NCBI GenBank assembly: GCA_035235625.1
Contig: CP141141.1
Span: 13,451,968-13,515,967 of the forward strand
Source of the DNA: Saururus chinensis
Lineage: Eukaryota; Streptophyta; Magnoliopsida; Piperales; Saururaceae
Direction of reading: 5' to 3'
DNA length: 64,000 bases
Position numbers and translations under genes: made by a program. The notes under the pieces are model-generated. The model was not told where the DNA came from, searched no databases, and saw nothing but the letters and a program-made list of their open reading frames with translations. Shown here piece after piece: positions 34,028 through 44,615 of the stretch (the stretch's first letter is position 1; every line of letters begins with the position of its first letter).

Positions 34028-34609
34028 CTACTTCACACCCGCACTCTTGGCTTTCATACTATAACATTGTCCAAAACGAATTTTCTTCTAAAATTTTAAT
34101 ATTTTATAGAGCACAAAAAAAGATTCCAATGGAACAGACAGCATGATCTATAACTCATGTTGCACTATCAGTCGGGTGATACAAGAGAAGACATTATGAC
34201 CATCCAACTAGCTCTTGCCAGCAGTTGACCAATTTGTATGTACAGCACCTAAACTAATTCCAGAAAGACCATTTTTTATGCTGACAAAGATATGTAAGAA
34301 TTTAGTCAGTTTTCTGTAATAGATCGTCACACTTCCTTTTCTTTAGTTTTTAAGTTGATGAAATTTGTTCCAGTTAAAGAACTTGTCTGATATGATTTGA
34401 ACAACAAAGAGGACTTCATCATGAAATTAAAACAATCTCGCTGTACCTTATATTGGCTTGTGTTTACGATGTTATAATGATCTTCACACTCAAGGTTTTT
34501 TCCTTGTGCAGCTTCCGCAGATGATTGATAAAGGGCAGGCTGTCAATACAAGGGGATATCTGACAAATATTTGTTGAAATACCTGAAGAAACTTTTTTTA
34601 TTGTTAAGT

Positions 34610-34847
34610 CTTAATGAAAATGGTCATGGTGTCTTTTTACTGCCTTCAACGGCTCGGCCAACATTAGAACGAATTGGACCCTTAATATGCTTACCTACAA
34701 CAAACAGTAATCACCAGAATTCTCCAAATGAGCCTAAATCAATAGCACTGAATGTGGATGACAATGGAGGGACAGATGCGCCACATGAAAAGCTGGTGGT
34801 TGAGCCTAATGCACTTGAGAATCCATCTACTTCTGTTAGAAGGAGGT
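34610..34847 (+). pseudogene. Captured exon, plus strand (unrecognised)
   Basis: An open frame with HGVFLLPSTARPTLERIGPL, then NDNGGTDAPHEKLVVEP-like acidic sequence (VDDNGGTDAPHEK), ends at a strong donor GGAG|GTGAGT (34848). It has a coding look and is high in S, N, P and E. The gene is not recognised. A separate exon-like piece at 35225-35307 (WVEFRGLVECQAVVHDKNG) follows. Confidence 0.35.
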
Positions 34848-35542
34848 GAGTTGCACTTCTCTTCATTTTATATGTCTAGCATCCATGGAAGTTATAATCG
34901 ACTACAGGTGTCCCGGATTACAGTTTGTCTGCTTGAGAGCTTTTTTAATCGACTACTTGGCTATATAACAATAATCAGGTGTCCCGGATTATGGGAGCTG
35001 AGACTGACAGCCCTTATGATGTGTACTTGGAGTGAATCATAACACGTCTACTGATAACATAAAGAAAAGGTAACTTTTCTGGTTGCTGAATCTGAAGCTT
35101 CTTATTCTTATTCAAGTAAGCCGTTATTATATTTGAAGTATGACACTGTTGTTATTTTTAAATCATATGCATGTCTTCTTACATTGTGTTGCCTCCATAT
35201 CTATAAGCAGTAAACAGAGAACTCTCAGTGGGTCGAATTTAGAGGGTTGGTTGAGTGTCAGGCTGTAGTTCATGACAAAAATGGATTAGATGGAGATGGA
35301 GGATAGCTTAGATTTGCTGAAATTACTAATTTGACTAAGGACAAGGTTATACAAATTAGTATCTATACCTCAGAGAAAAACATAATTATATACGAGAAAA
35401 ATGTGGATTGTGAGGAATTAATGTGCGCAATCCATATGTAATGGATATTTTTTATAAACAATAACATGTACAATTTATAAATTTCTGTCTTATGATTCTT
35501 CTCGAACATGGTTCTTATTTTAGAATCTATTGTCTATTTAAG

Positions 35543-35654
35543 GTACTGGAAGCTGTCTCATCTTGTGCACCCAGATAAATGTTCACACCCTTAAGCTCAC
35601 CAAGCGTTTATCCATTTGAACAAAGCTTTTAAAGAACTGCAAGACCCGGAGAAG
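35543..35654 (+). pseudogene. Captured J-domain (DnaJ) exon
   Basis: It encodes RYWKLSHLVHPDKCSHP, a stop, then AHQAFIHLNKAFKELQDPEK, flanked by an acceptor (TTTAAG) and a donor (AAG|GTTCGT). The HPD tripeptide that stimulates Hsp70 ATPase is intact. Related plant J-proteins have Q at the stop position, so CAA-to-TAA at 35592-35594 is the likely lesion. Only this part of the J domain is present. It sits between CACTA genes and the CACTA right end, so gene capture is the natural reading. Confidence 0.82.
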
Positions 35655-36183
35655 GTTCGTATTCTCTTATTAATTTTGTTTTGCTGGCTAGTGTACTGGT
35701 TTTGAAAACCTATTTTGAAGTTTCTGATTTGCCCCCCCTGCACTTTCTTTCACCATCGTTAATGTGAAGTAAAAAATGGCCCACCCAATGTAATAGCATC
35801 TTTATCAGGCCTGTCATTACCGCTCACTCGATATATGTATCTGAAGCCTTTATTCATGATTATCAGGGCTAGTTAGTACTTCGGAGTTATATTACTGGCT
35901 CCACTCCTCTTCTCCTTATACTTGATTTGTATGTATTGCATTTGGCAACAGTAAGTTTAGCTCTTTTTCAAACTTTTGGCTCACAATCAGCAGCTTGTGT
36001 AAAGAAATGGTGTTTGGATGCACAAGTGTTCGCTGCCTGGTGTGCAATCTACCACCTGTGAAGGTATCCAAATTGACAGACACGTTCACTTTCCTCACAC
36101 TCATTGTTTTCAACATTAACATTTAAAAGGCATGGCATGTATACTATTATATCATGGTCCTGACTAGGGAATGTGGTCCCCAG

Positions 36184-36268
36184 GATTACTCAATGCAACC
36201 ACCAGCACAGGAGCTTGTTGCCAGAGACTTGCACGATGTAGCTTGGACTTTTCGGCACATCTACCGTG
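36184..36268 (+). pseudogene. Captured auxin response factor exon (B3 domain), part 1
   Basis: It encodes [18 protein letters not shown] then [11 protein letters not shown], the start of the B3 DNA-binding domain of auxin response factors, closest by eye to the activator class (ARF5/7/19). It is preceded by CCCCAG and ends CGTG|GTATGG, correct splice borders for that exon in ARF genes. The exon with the following QPKRHLLTT segment is missing downstream, so the domain is incomplete. Confidence 0.88.
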
Positions 36269-36779
36269 GTATGGACTATCTCCTACTTATTTATATCTTT
36301 GAGTGCATATCTGGATTTTCTTTCTGATAAAAATTGCTTAGTTTAGAACAGATATCCTATGAGGATGATTGTCGAGCTCTACAAATGGAGATGGCTCCTT
36401 TAGTATATATATTTTATCTGTTGTTTTACAATTGGAAGATGTAAATTCTGCCTGCAAATTGCACTTGCCCACTTGCTATCTCACTTTTATTTTGCCCTTG
36501 TGATCCGGGATGATTTTTTAATGCTTTGGTGAACGTATATGTTACCTGCTTTTCTTTCAGTTAATGTTTTATGCTTAACCCATGCTTAACCCAATAGATT
36601 TTGACTTTAGCAGAAAGTCAATTCTGCTACAATATATCTATTGGGTTACTGTGCCATGAATTTTCAATGTTTACAGGTAGTGTCAATATATTTTAAAACT
36701 AGTTCCTACCTGTACCTAGTTTCCATAGATTTCGACTTAAGCAGCATTGCTAAAGTTATAGATTTTTCAACATTTACAG

Positions 36780-36840
36780 GTTGGAGCGTGTTTGTTAGCA
36801 CAAAAAGACTTTTAGCTGGTGATTCTGTGCTTTTTATTAG
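36780..36840 (+). pseudogene. Captured auxin response factor exon (B3 domain), part 2
   Basis: It encodes [19 protein letters not shown] then IR, the continuation of the ARF B3 domain, with TTTACAG as acceptor and TTAG|GTGGGT as donor. Phase and borders agree with ARF gene structure. Between this and the first part (511 bp) no QPKRHLLTT coding sequence is found, so an internal deletion accompanied or followed capture. Confidence 0.88.
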
Positions 36841-37019
36841 GTGGGTTGTGGGAGTGGGGTTTATATGAAATGTGTTATATTATCCTCTATTGTTTTGTCT
36901 TTATTTGCTCTTCTTGTCTCAATGGAGTCCTTTAGTCCTCTACACCGATTTCAATTCTTTTAATTCTTGCCTTCTTTTGCAGACTAACTTTCATATTATG
37001 AAATTTTTTTACTTTGCAG

Positions 37020-37119
37020 TATCATTTTGTGATTTTTGCATTTGATGGGCTATGGGAGTATTTCAGCAATAAAGATGCACTGGCCAGGGTTAAGGACTTC
37101 GTCGACTTCAAATTCTGAT
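37020..37119 (+). pseudogene. Captured PP2C-like terminal exon
   Basis: After TTTGCAG the frame reads YHFVIFAFDGLWEYFSNKDA then LARVKDFVDFKF and a TGA. FVIFA-DGLWE--SN-DA resembles the metal-binding DG motif region of type 2C protein phosphatases (consensus F-I-ASDGLWD-L-N-EAV). It is a short match, so the family call is tentative. It could be the last exon of a chimeric transcript running towards the CACTA right end. Confidence 0.45.
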
Positions 37120-37479
37120 TCTTGTACATAAAGGGGAAATAAGCTTTTAGATTGAAGAGCTATGTAAGATATATGTGGCAATCTGTTCATTACATTTGTA
37201 CACAAACTAAAAGCATTACTTGTGACCATTTTAGTGGTGTTCTTTCAACACATGATGTTATTAATTCCAATGTAACAAATATTCTTATCATATAGCAGTA
37301 ATTTTTAAATTAATTTCTTTCCTTAAATTAAGCAAAATCTTTTATACCATTACCGGTCATGTGGGAGTAGTCTGTACATGTCTACGAGGGTAATGGGTGA
37401 AATGTGCATTGGCTATTAAATTAAATTTATCGACGCAAATTTAATGTTTCAAAAAATAATTAAATAAGTAATTGATGTT

Positions 37480-38061
37480 TATTTAAAATTTATTACTCTT
37501 TTTTGCGACGTATACATAATACGTCGCTAAAACTAACAATCTGTCACTACAATTCTATACAATAGCGACATATACCACTGCCTAAAACGAATTTGTATAA
37601 CTTTTTGCGACATATAGAATTTTCTAACGATGTATATATACGTCATTATTAACAGAATAATACCGACATAATTGTTTACGTCGCAAAAAAAAACTTATAG
37701 CGACGTAATTTTTTACGTCACAAAAAAAACTTATTGCGACGTATCTAGTTACGTCGGTATTATCATTATTTGCGACTGATAGAAAGACGTCGTTAATACA
37801 AGTATTTGTGACAGATGTATATCCGTCGCTAATGATCCATTAATAGTGACATATAAAGTCTAGGTAGCGACGTAAATTATACGTCGATAATAAAGCTCAT
37901 TTGCTACGATTGCTTTTATTCGCCGCGAATTATCAGTTGCAACTGTAGTTTTTGCGACGTTAGTAGTGACGTAAAATATACGTCGCTAATTGATATTAGC
38001 GACGTTTGAGTATTATTAGCGACATATAATTACGTCGCTATTAGTCTCTTTTGTTGTAGTG
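37480..38061 (+). repeat. Right subterminal repeat field and TIR of CACTA element 1
   Basis: GCGACGTA-type and TACGTCGC-type 8-10-mers occur about every 30-40 bp, often as facing pairs able to form hairpins, up to the terminus TTTTGTTGTAGTG (38049-38061). In En/Spm such subterminal motifs bind the TnpA protein; that they do so here is inference from the family. Confidence 0.85.
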
Positions 38062-38067
38062 GTGGGA

Positions 38068-38205
38068 TCATCCGCCTGGGCTTGGGTCATCCCCGTGACT
38101 CGCGATGGTCCGCACCGCAAGTTGATTGGCAGACCAACGTAACTATTTCGCATCCGACCGGGGTGCATTGCCGACCCCCATCTGCTTCACTGCCGACAAT
38201 TTCAC

Positions 38206-38251
<46 letters not shown>

Positions 38252-38525
38252 AGTACTTGTTCGTTATCGGTCGCTCGCCAATATTTAGCCTTGGATGCGG
38301 TTTACCGCCCAATTAGGGCTGCATTCACAAACAACCCGAGTCGTCGACAGCACCTAGTGGTGCAATAGGGGCCGGGCATGATGGGGCTCTCACCCTCTCT
38401 GGCGCCCCATTCCATGGGACTTGGGTTAAGTCCGTCGTTGAGGAAGTTTCTGCAGACTACAATTCGAACGACAGGGTTGCACGATTTTCAAGCTAGGTTG
38501 TTCCCGGTGCACTCACCGTTACTAG

Positions 38526-38572
<47 letters not shown>

Positions 38573-38604
38573 TTCTGCGTGTGGTCCCACCGGACTTGGA
38601 GTCG
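38068..38604 (-). pseudogene. 26S rRNA gene fragment (5' part)
   Basis: On the minus strand this is the 5' ~530 nt of plant 26S rRNA. Landmarks on the plus strand: TCCTCCGCTTATTGATATGC (the universal ITS4 primer site, 38548-38567), GACTACAATTCG, CCGTTACTAG, TTTACCGCCCAATTAGGGCT, CTTTTCAAAGTCCTTTTCAT and CCAAGCCCAGGCGG-type sequence at the distal end. Many sites differ from functional plant rDNA by C-to-T or G-to-A changes, so it is a dead copy. It begins 6 bp from the CACTA right terminus. Confidence 0.92.
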
Positions 38605-38856
38605 CAATCTGATCTGCGCCTCCGCGCTGGGAGGCTGACTGGTACGGGTCCTCGCCGGCCGATGCAGGTGACATATGGCACAACGTCCTGACAATCGTGG
38701 CCCCAAACCAGGGCCGACAACCACCTCTCGTTGAGCTGCACGCAACCAAGGGATGGAGCTTTTCAGCCAACCGCATGCTCGGGGCCTGCGGACGGCCAAT
38801 CTCCGCATGCCTGCCTGACCCCTGCCGCTCTGGGAGGGTGGGGTGTGGGAGAGACG
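38605..38856 (-). other. ITS2 remnant
   Basis: It lies between the 26S 5' end and the 5.8S 3' end in the right order and orientation, is GC-rich, and has a typical ITS2 length (about 250 bp). Open frames here on both strands are artefacts of the GC-rich spacer. Confidence 0.8.
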
Positions 38857-38893
38857 TGATGTTTGACACCCAAGCAGATCTGCCCTTGGTGAC
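38857..38893 (-). pseudogene. 5.8S rRNA 3' end
   Basis: The minus strand reads AGGGCAGATCTGCTTGGGTG then TCAAACATCA, corresponding to the last ~35 nt of plant 5.8S rRNA (AGGGCACGTCTGCCTGGGTG then TCACGCATC). The rDNA stops here and the 190-bp repeat follows. Confidence 0.75.
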
Positions 38894-38901
38894 GTGATGT
38901 T

Positions 38902-39092
38902 TGGCCACAACCAATAAAAGCCAACGATGAACCTAGGCATCACCATGGCCTATAGACCCACCAACAGCTTGCTTTCCCTCAGGTTGCCCCTTTTGCTTGA
39001 GTGTTCATGTGCTTGTGGCTACACGTGCAATTTACGGTTAAGCTACCACCTTTGTGTCGTCTGTTGATTGACTGGAGCAACCACTAGTCAAA
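38902..39092 (-). repeat. 190-bp dispersed repeat, copy 2
   Basis: This is the inverted counterpart of 7308-7499. It directly follows the rDNA fragment. Confidence 0.75.
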
Positions 39093-40038
39093 TTTGACCA
39101 TTTGAGCCTTCCACCTCTTCTCTATCCTTGAGCACATAATTGCGTCCTCCACCCCCGACATGGGCCATCAACGATATGAAATTTCCTCCATTGGGTATGG
39201 TCCATGGCTGATTTTGGAGTCTTGTGTCTAGCCAAGTATTTCTTAGATTGTCTACCCGTAATGTATGATCGCACCTACCACTTCTTTTGGCACAACCCTG
39301 CTTCTGACTGCCCTTGTGCACCATTGGGACCCTCAAATCATTTGCCCATAGTGTAGTTAACCCCTCATGTTGCCGAGATCACTTCTAGCGTTTCTTAAAT
39401 CCTCAAGATAGTTGCTATCTTGACTAGACGATGCCTTTGGCCACCGACTTTGCCGCCGCCACCGTCATGTGCTCACCATCGAACTCTATGGATAACGAGG
39501 CAGGGGACTTTAAACTCGTAATTTCATGATAGCATATTTTAAATATTTAGCAACATATTACGAATGCATAATTTAATATTTTTGAGACTAAAGAATGATC
39601 CAATTGCATATTGTAAGAGGGAAATATAATGGAATATAGTATGTTTAATTGTGCATTTAGTGTGCATGTAAGTTATGAGTATCATGTATGTTTGTGGGTT
39701 ACGTGTATTAGTTTGGTGACTAGGAAGTGTGAGGGTAAGCTTTATAATGAAGTACAGGTACGTGATGCATGTGGATGATTGATATGCGTTTGTGTGTTGG
39801 ACAAAGGTGTCTGTGGGGGACAAAGTATGGGTGATGGACATGTGTTTATATAACGAAATGTGTATAATGAAATATAAGTGGTGGCGGAGGGGCTTCATAT
39901 GTGTTTGGAGATGAATTTGTATCAGTATGTCTAATGTCGAAGAGTGTATGTTGGATGGGTGAGGAATATATTAGATTAGTTTGGTTAGGATCGTATGTTG
40001 GGGGTTTAGAATTTGAGAGTAGACTTAGGGTTTGACTT
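39093..40038. other. Unclassified DNA
   Basis: 39093-39530 is of moderate GC with no gene recognised. 39530-40038 is AT-rich with a GT/TG-rich strand. The minus-strand open frames (120 and 66 codons) are low-complexity and motif-free. Confidence 0.45.
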
Positions 40039-40386
40039 TGTCGCACCCTGGGATTTTAAAAGCATATAAAATTTTCTTTTCATAAAGATATCGGAGTTTA
40101 CCTGGGCCCGCGACCGGAGCCAATCACCATATGCGATATTAAAATAGTAGTATCCCCAGGATCCACAGTCCGTGTACAAACACACAAGAGAAAAATAATG
40201 AGTTCTTACTCATTTTGGTGCGGTTGAAATCCTTGAAATCAATCGATAAAACTTCGGAGTAGGCCCGTCTACCCGCACACTAAGCTTTGTTGAATCCTGC
40301 AAAGTTTGGGGGGTGGTGAGTATTTTAAAATACTCAATAGGGGAGTTTATACTATCAGGAATGAATAAACACATGGCAGTTTCACA

Positions 40387-40389
<3 letters not shown>

Positions 40390-40427
<38 letters not shown>
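40390..40427. repeat. AC/AT microsatellite
   Basis: An ACACAC start, then about 16 AT dinucleotides, within the LTR. It generates spurious open frames with runs of I and Y. Confidence 0.95.
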
Positions 40428-40434
<7 letters not shown>

Positions 40435-41929
40435 CCATGAAAACGGGGTGTGCCTCTCACCCAAAACCACCCCTAGAGCTTCTTCCTACGTATCGAAGAT
40501 GCTACTAGGGTTTGCAAGCTCTCACGGCTCACTACAAATGTCCCAGACATATATATATTAATAAGAATTTTGTTGCGGGTACAAAGCAGCGACCTCTTAC
40601 TTCTCCACAGATCATCTCAAAACATTTCGTGCTTGTGGATAGAAGAGCCACCCGTGCTCATGGGGCGCCGGGATCTAGAGAGTAGAGAGTCTTCCCATGA
40701 TACTCTCTACCCTAGCGCGCGTAGCCTTGATAGTTGCCCTTCGTTAGGGGCGAATCAGGGATCTTGCCCTTCGTTAGGGGCTCACCAGGCTAAATTAGGT
40801 ACCATGCATCCGATTCCGAACCAGATTAATTGTGCTCTCATCTAGTCAACGAAGCTCTATCGGGGCGCCCAACAATAGCTTCGGACAACCAAAACACTCA
40901 TGAGTCTCAGACTCATAGTCTTGAGTCCCAGACTCATAATCTTGAGTCCTAGACTCAATCGAAATATCCTAGAGTTCCCAGACTCCAAAAAAAACTGTTT
41001 TCTTTTAAAACATTTTATCCCAATGTTTATCCTTTGTGAAAATCCTAGCTTCGCCTCTACAAGACATGGGAGCGTCACTATCAACGACTACAAAGGCAAG
41101 GTTGGTTGCTCATTCCAATGAGATAGTTACCCCTTCTTTGTCCCGCTTCAGTGACTCGATCACCATGTTTATACGTCTTTTCAAAAATAATCTTGAGTAT
41201 CATCCTTTTAAAAAGGATGAGTCCTCTAAAACCGTCTTTCAAATATACTGTATTCATTCGCAATGAAAACAGTGGCAAAGTTAGTTTGTCGCCATCTCAC
41301 ACGCTCCATCGTGTATAATTTTATCAAAATCCTCGGATAAACATTCGATCAAACTATGATATATGAGGCAATCATAATGCATGTAGTATAAAACATGTCC
41401 GCTTCCAGCAGCAAATCATTCGACTATTCGAATATAAATAATAATATTATAAATATACGCTATATAAATCATATTCTATCTCAACGATTAACCATTCAAC
41501 AAATCGGATATATGTGCAGAAACCATAAATCATAACTTGAAAATAACCTCTAACACATAACATGCGAGGGTCATATAAATAAAAAGTTAAAAACATAACC
41601 AAATATTATAATCATGCCATAAGAAAGGATAAAGGCCCCTACCTCGCTTTTTGCAAGAGTTCGAAACCGATAAATTGGACACCACAAAATTGGATGTCCA
41701 CTTCTGGGGTTTTTAGAGGTCTCCAACCAGAAAAATAACCCCGCCATGACGTCCGGCACGCTCGATTTAGGTAGAAACGCCTCTTAAACAACTTAAATCG
41801 GACTTAAAACGAGTAAGAAATGAAGAACATAAGTTTCTGAACGTGGGAGAGAAATGAGAAAACATGGGAGAGACTGGATGCTGAGGATGCTATTTATAGA
41901 AAAATTGGATAGATGTGAGGCTGACACGT

Positions 41930-42062
41930 GTCAATCCTATCCGCTTTGTCAGCAATCCTATCTACTATCAATCTTATCTGCTTTGTCAGCAATCTTATCC
42001 ACTTTGTCAGCAATCCTATCCATTATCAATCTTATCTGCTTTGTCAGCAATCCTATCCACTA
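41930..42062 (-). repeat. Short tandem repeats upstream of LTR TATA box
   Basis: CTTTGTCAGCAATC(C/T)TATC and TATCAATCTTATCTG units of about 17-20 bp recur about seven times, just upstream (minus-strand sense) of the LTR TATA box. An enhancer-like role is inference. Confidence 0.7.
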
Positions 42063-42497
42063 TGATATTATTTAAATAAAATAATATCCTGACCTCAAAA
42101 CGCGATAACTTCCAAGCTTGACATTGGAATTCCACATTCTTGTTACTGATGGACTCGTGTTGACGAGCCCTTCGAAATAAGACCATACATAGGTAGGTCA
42201 TCCCGCACTTTCAAAGTGGGTCCCGCCCATATGACATTTTCCCGAGGTCATAACTTTCGCTCCCGACCTCCGTTTCATACGTTCGTTACGCTCGTCTCAC
42301 CGAGCTCTATCATAACCCAATAAAAACTCTCAAAATATCTGCCTCTAAATAATTTAAAATAATTAAAAACTCATAAAATAGTTTTATTAGAGGCATGAAA
42401 ACATACCGAAAATTCGTGGTCGTTACAAAGGTTAACATGCTATGGCGGATGGCATCAGTGTGGCTAACGCCAACCTGTTGGGTTACCCTACTAACGT

Positions 42498-42499
<2 letters not shown>

Positions 42500-42579
<80 letters not shown>
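42500..42579. repeat. AT microsatellite, about 40 units
   Basis: An uninterrupted TA/AT run of about 80 bp between two LTR 5' ends (42427 and 42972). Confidence 0.97.
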
Positions 42580-42581
<2 letters not shown>

Positions 42582-42599
42582 AAATTTTGTCTTTTACTC

Positions 42600-42972
42600 T
42601 AAAACAAAATTTCAAATGGGCATAATTCCTTACCCGAAACTTGAAATAACATGTTCTTGGTACCGTTGCACTCTTATTGATGAGCCATTCGAAACAAGAC
42701 CATGTAAGAGTACCTTATCTCACAAATTTAAAGTAGGTCTCGTCTATGATATACTTTTCAAGGTTGTAGCTTATGATCCCGGTGTCCGATTTACTCGTTA
42801 TTGAGCTCGATATGTTCATATGTTAGAGCCATTAAAAAAACCTTAAAGCTCATTCAAACAATTGCACTCAAAATATTTCATGTTTTAAGAAAAATGGCTA
42901 TCGAGCCTTAAAACTCACTCAGGGGGCCTAAACGTTCAAATTTTTAAAAATTTAAAATTCCAAGGTGTTATA
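42600..42972 (-). mobile_element. Second LTR 5' fragment (minus)
   Basis: The minus strand starts TATAACACCTTGGAATTTTA (42972; likely TGTAACACC originally) and resembles the 42100-42427 portion of the neighbouring LTR (GAACGAGTC-type runs, ACAAGACCAT, GTTGTAGC). It is truncated at the AT microsatellite. Confidence 0.4.
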
Positions 42973-43957
42973 AAAACTTAGGCAATGACGAAGACGATAA
43001 AGTCGGTTGTGGAGGCAGCGTAACTGGTGGTGTCGGTGGTAGAGGTTGTAGAGTCAAAGCCAAAGGGGGTTAAACGAGAAACAATGACTTGGTGAAATTA
43101 AAAAGAAGAAAAGAGATATTTTATACAATTTACGCCACATGTTGGAGATTTATATGCAAATAGGGTCATTTTGTATATTACTTGAAAGTTGGAGATGTGT
43201 GTAATACAAATATATTAAAGGGCCACTTTGATCAATTCCTCTTGAATGCATTCTACACTTACTAAAAATTTAATTTTGTCCCTACATTTTGTATTATATA
43301 TGCAAACAATCACATAAAGACATGCAATTGTTCCTACACGTTTGGTGGAGGTTTACGACATTACATCTTAATGCTTAAGATCCTAAAGGTAAGTTTTCTA
43401 TGTGAATAATACTGGCGGGGTCAAGGGTCCTGTGGAGATCGCAATTCCATTTCTACCGTTGAAGCCATGCCATTTAATAGTGACCCATGTGGAATTTCCT
43501 GTGAGTAAGGCAAAAAAAAATATTTTTATGTGTGGAAGAAAGTAATTTGGACCCATGACACCTAGCAATCAGCATCAGTTAAAAAAATATTATAAGGCAA
43601 AAAAAAATATTTTTATGTGGGGAAAAGTTAAAGGTGAGCCTGGGTTCATACCCGGTGGGCTTGGGACCACGCAGCCACGTGTGAGCGTAGGCTCACCTCA
43701 GTGACCCTCTTTTATGTTATCTATTAATAATAAATTTAGCGTAAGTTGTACCTAGAATAAGCACTAATATATATTAGTATCATCAATTTTAAATATTAAA
43801 ATTAAAAAAGTTTATTCTTGGTAAAGAACATGAAAAACGCTCCTCAGAGTTAAGATAAGATACAAGTGCGTGGGATGGATTCTTTGTCAGATTTTAAACC
43901 CAAAAAGACCACACTCAACAACGGCTGCAAAGCAAGAGACTACTAAGAATATTGCCG
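42973..43957. other. Unclassified DNA with a short hairpin element
   Basis: No gene is recognised. At 43630-43704 a 75-bp segment is bounded by AGGTGAGCCT and AGGCTCACCT (inverted termini), similar in word content to the right arm of the fold-back element at 4260-4310. The rest is AT-rich. Confidence 0.4.
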
Positions 43958-44320
43958 ATGGCCCAGGTGGTTCCTGACCTGTCTTCTGTCCTTGTCTTGG
44001 CTCTCCTCTCCCTGCTGACCTCCGCTCTTCTGATGGGCGGCAGTGCTCACGCGCTGCCCAAAATAGTGATGCGGTTCTGAGGGTGGCGCAACGCCCGCAT
44101 TCATCACAACGCGAGCCAGAATGCTAACGGGACGCGTCAGGAGCAAAAATCTCCCGAGCAGCAGCCTCTCCATTCATCAAAACCTTATGCCGGCAATCGT
44201 GATGTTAGCATTATTAATGCTATTATCCTGGTGTTTTTTATTTCTCACGGGAAGTTGCTCGTGATCCATTTGCTCAATCACAGTTTTTCTGAAATAAATG
44301 TTCATTTGGTGTTTGAAAAT
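43958..44320 (+). pseudogene. Possible dead secreted-peptide gene
   Basis: ATG (43958) opens a 40-codon frame, MAQVVPDLSSVLVLALLSLL onward, with a strong signal-peptide-like hydrophobic core ending near SAHA, followed by LPKIVMRF and a TGA at 44078-44080. Past the TGA the same frame continues open for about 79 codons (GWRNARIHHNASQNANGTRQ...) to a TAA at 44318-44320. The first 250 bp are distinctly GC-richer than their surroundings. A small secreted protein with a premature stop is one reading; a 40-residue peptide is another. No family is recognised. Confidence 0.35.
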
Positions 44321-44615
44321 TAACTGGATCGTTTGGATGCCCATTTAACACAGAAATAAAAAGCCATTTCTCCTATTTTGTTTTTGAAAGGAAAAATTAA
44401 AATAAATTATGTTTAGAACATTAATGAAAAAGTTTTTTATGCAAATAGATTTTTGAGATTTTCTAAAATAGTATGTTAGATTAGGACAATACAAGAGGTC
44501 ATTTAAGGGTAAGTAATGTCTATTTTACCTCAATTAACATTCTTTTCTTGCATGAAACTTTAAATATGATAGGGCATGTTATTGTGTGATCTTTTGCCAG
44601 CATTACTTTTTTAGT

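Larger units (their letters stand above)
27631..38061 (+). mobile_element. CACTA (En/Spm) element 1, left-truncated, with captured gene pieces
   Basis: The right end (to 38061) reads TTTTGTTGTAGTG, the inverted form of the CACTACAACAAA terminus seen at 59797. It is preceded by about 560 bp packed with GCGACGTA/TACGTCGC sites. Inside are a DUF4218 (TNP2) exon and a Transposase_24-type gene, both CACTA hallmarks, followed by exon-like pieces of host genes. The left side starts abruptly within a 660-bp tandem unit, with no CACTA terminus, so the true left end is lost. The three bases after the right end are GTG. It interrupts the LINE of block A on the left and meets rDNA on the right. Confidence 0.85.
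40039..42427 (-). mobile_element. LTR (minus strand), about 2.4 kb
   Basis: On the minus strand it starts TGTAACGACCACGAATTTTC (42427) and ends CCCAGGGTGCGACA (40039), with TG...CA ends typical of plant LTRs. A minus-strand TATA box (CTATAAATAG) lies at about 41888-41897. Upstream of it is the tandem array at 41930-42062. TGAGTAAGAACTCATT-type sequence near 40195-40215 matches transcript-end regions of such LTRs. No coding domain and no clear 5-bp target duplication were found, so it is a solo LTR with eroded flanks or a truncated element. Confidence 0.6.

Noticed and set aside
38488-38946. 130-152-codon minus-strand open frames
   Set aside because: They lie over the 26S/ITS2/5.8S fragment; the rDNA match explains the sequence.
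42310-42625. Open frames with long I-Y runs
   Set aside because: Produced by the AT microsatellite at 42500-42579.
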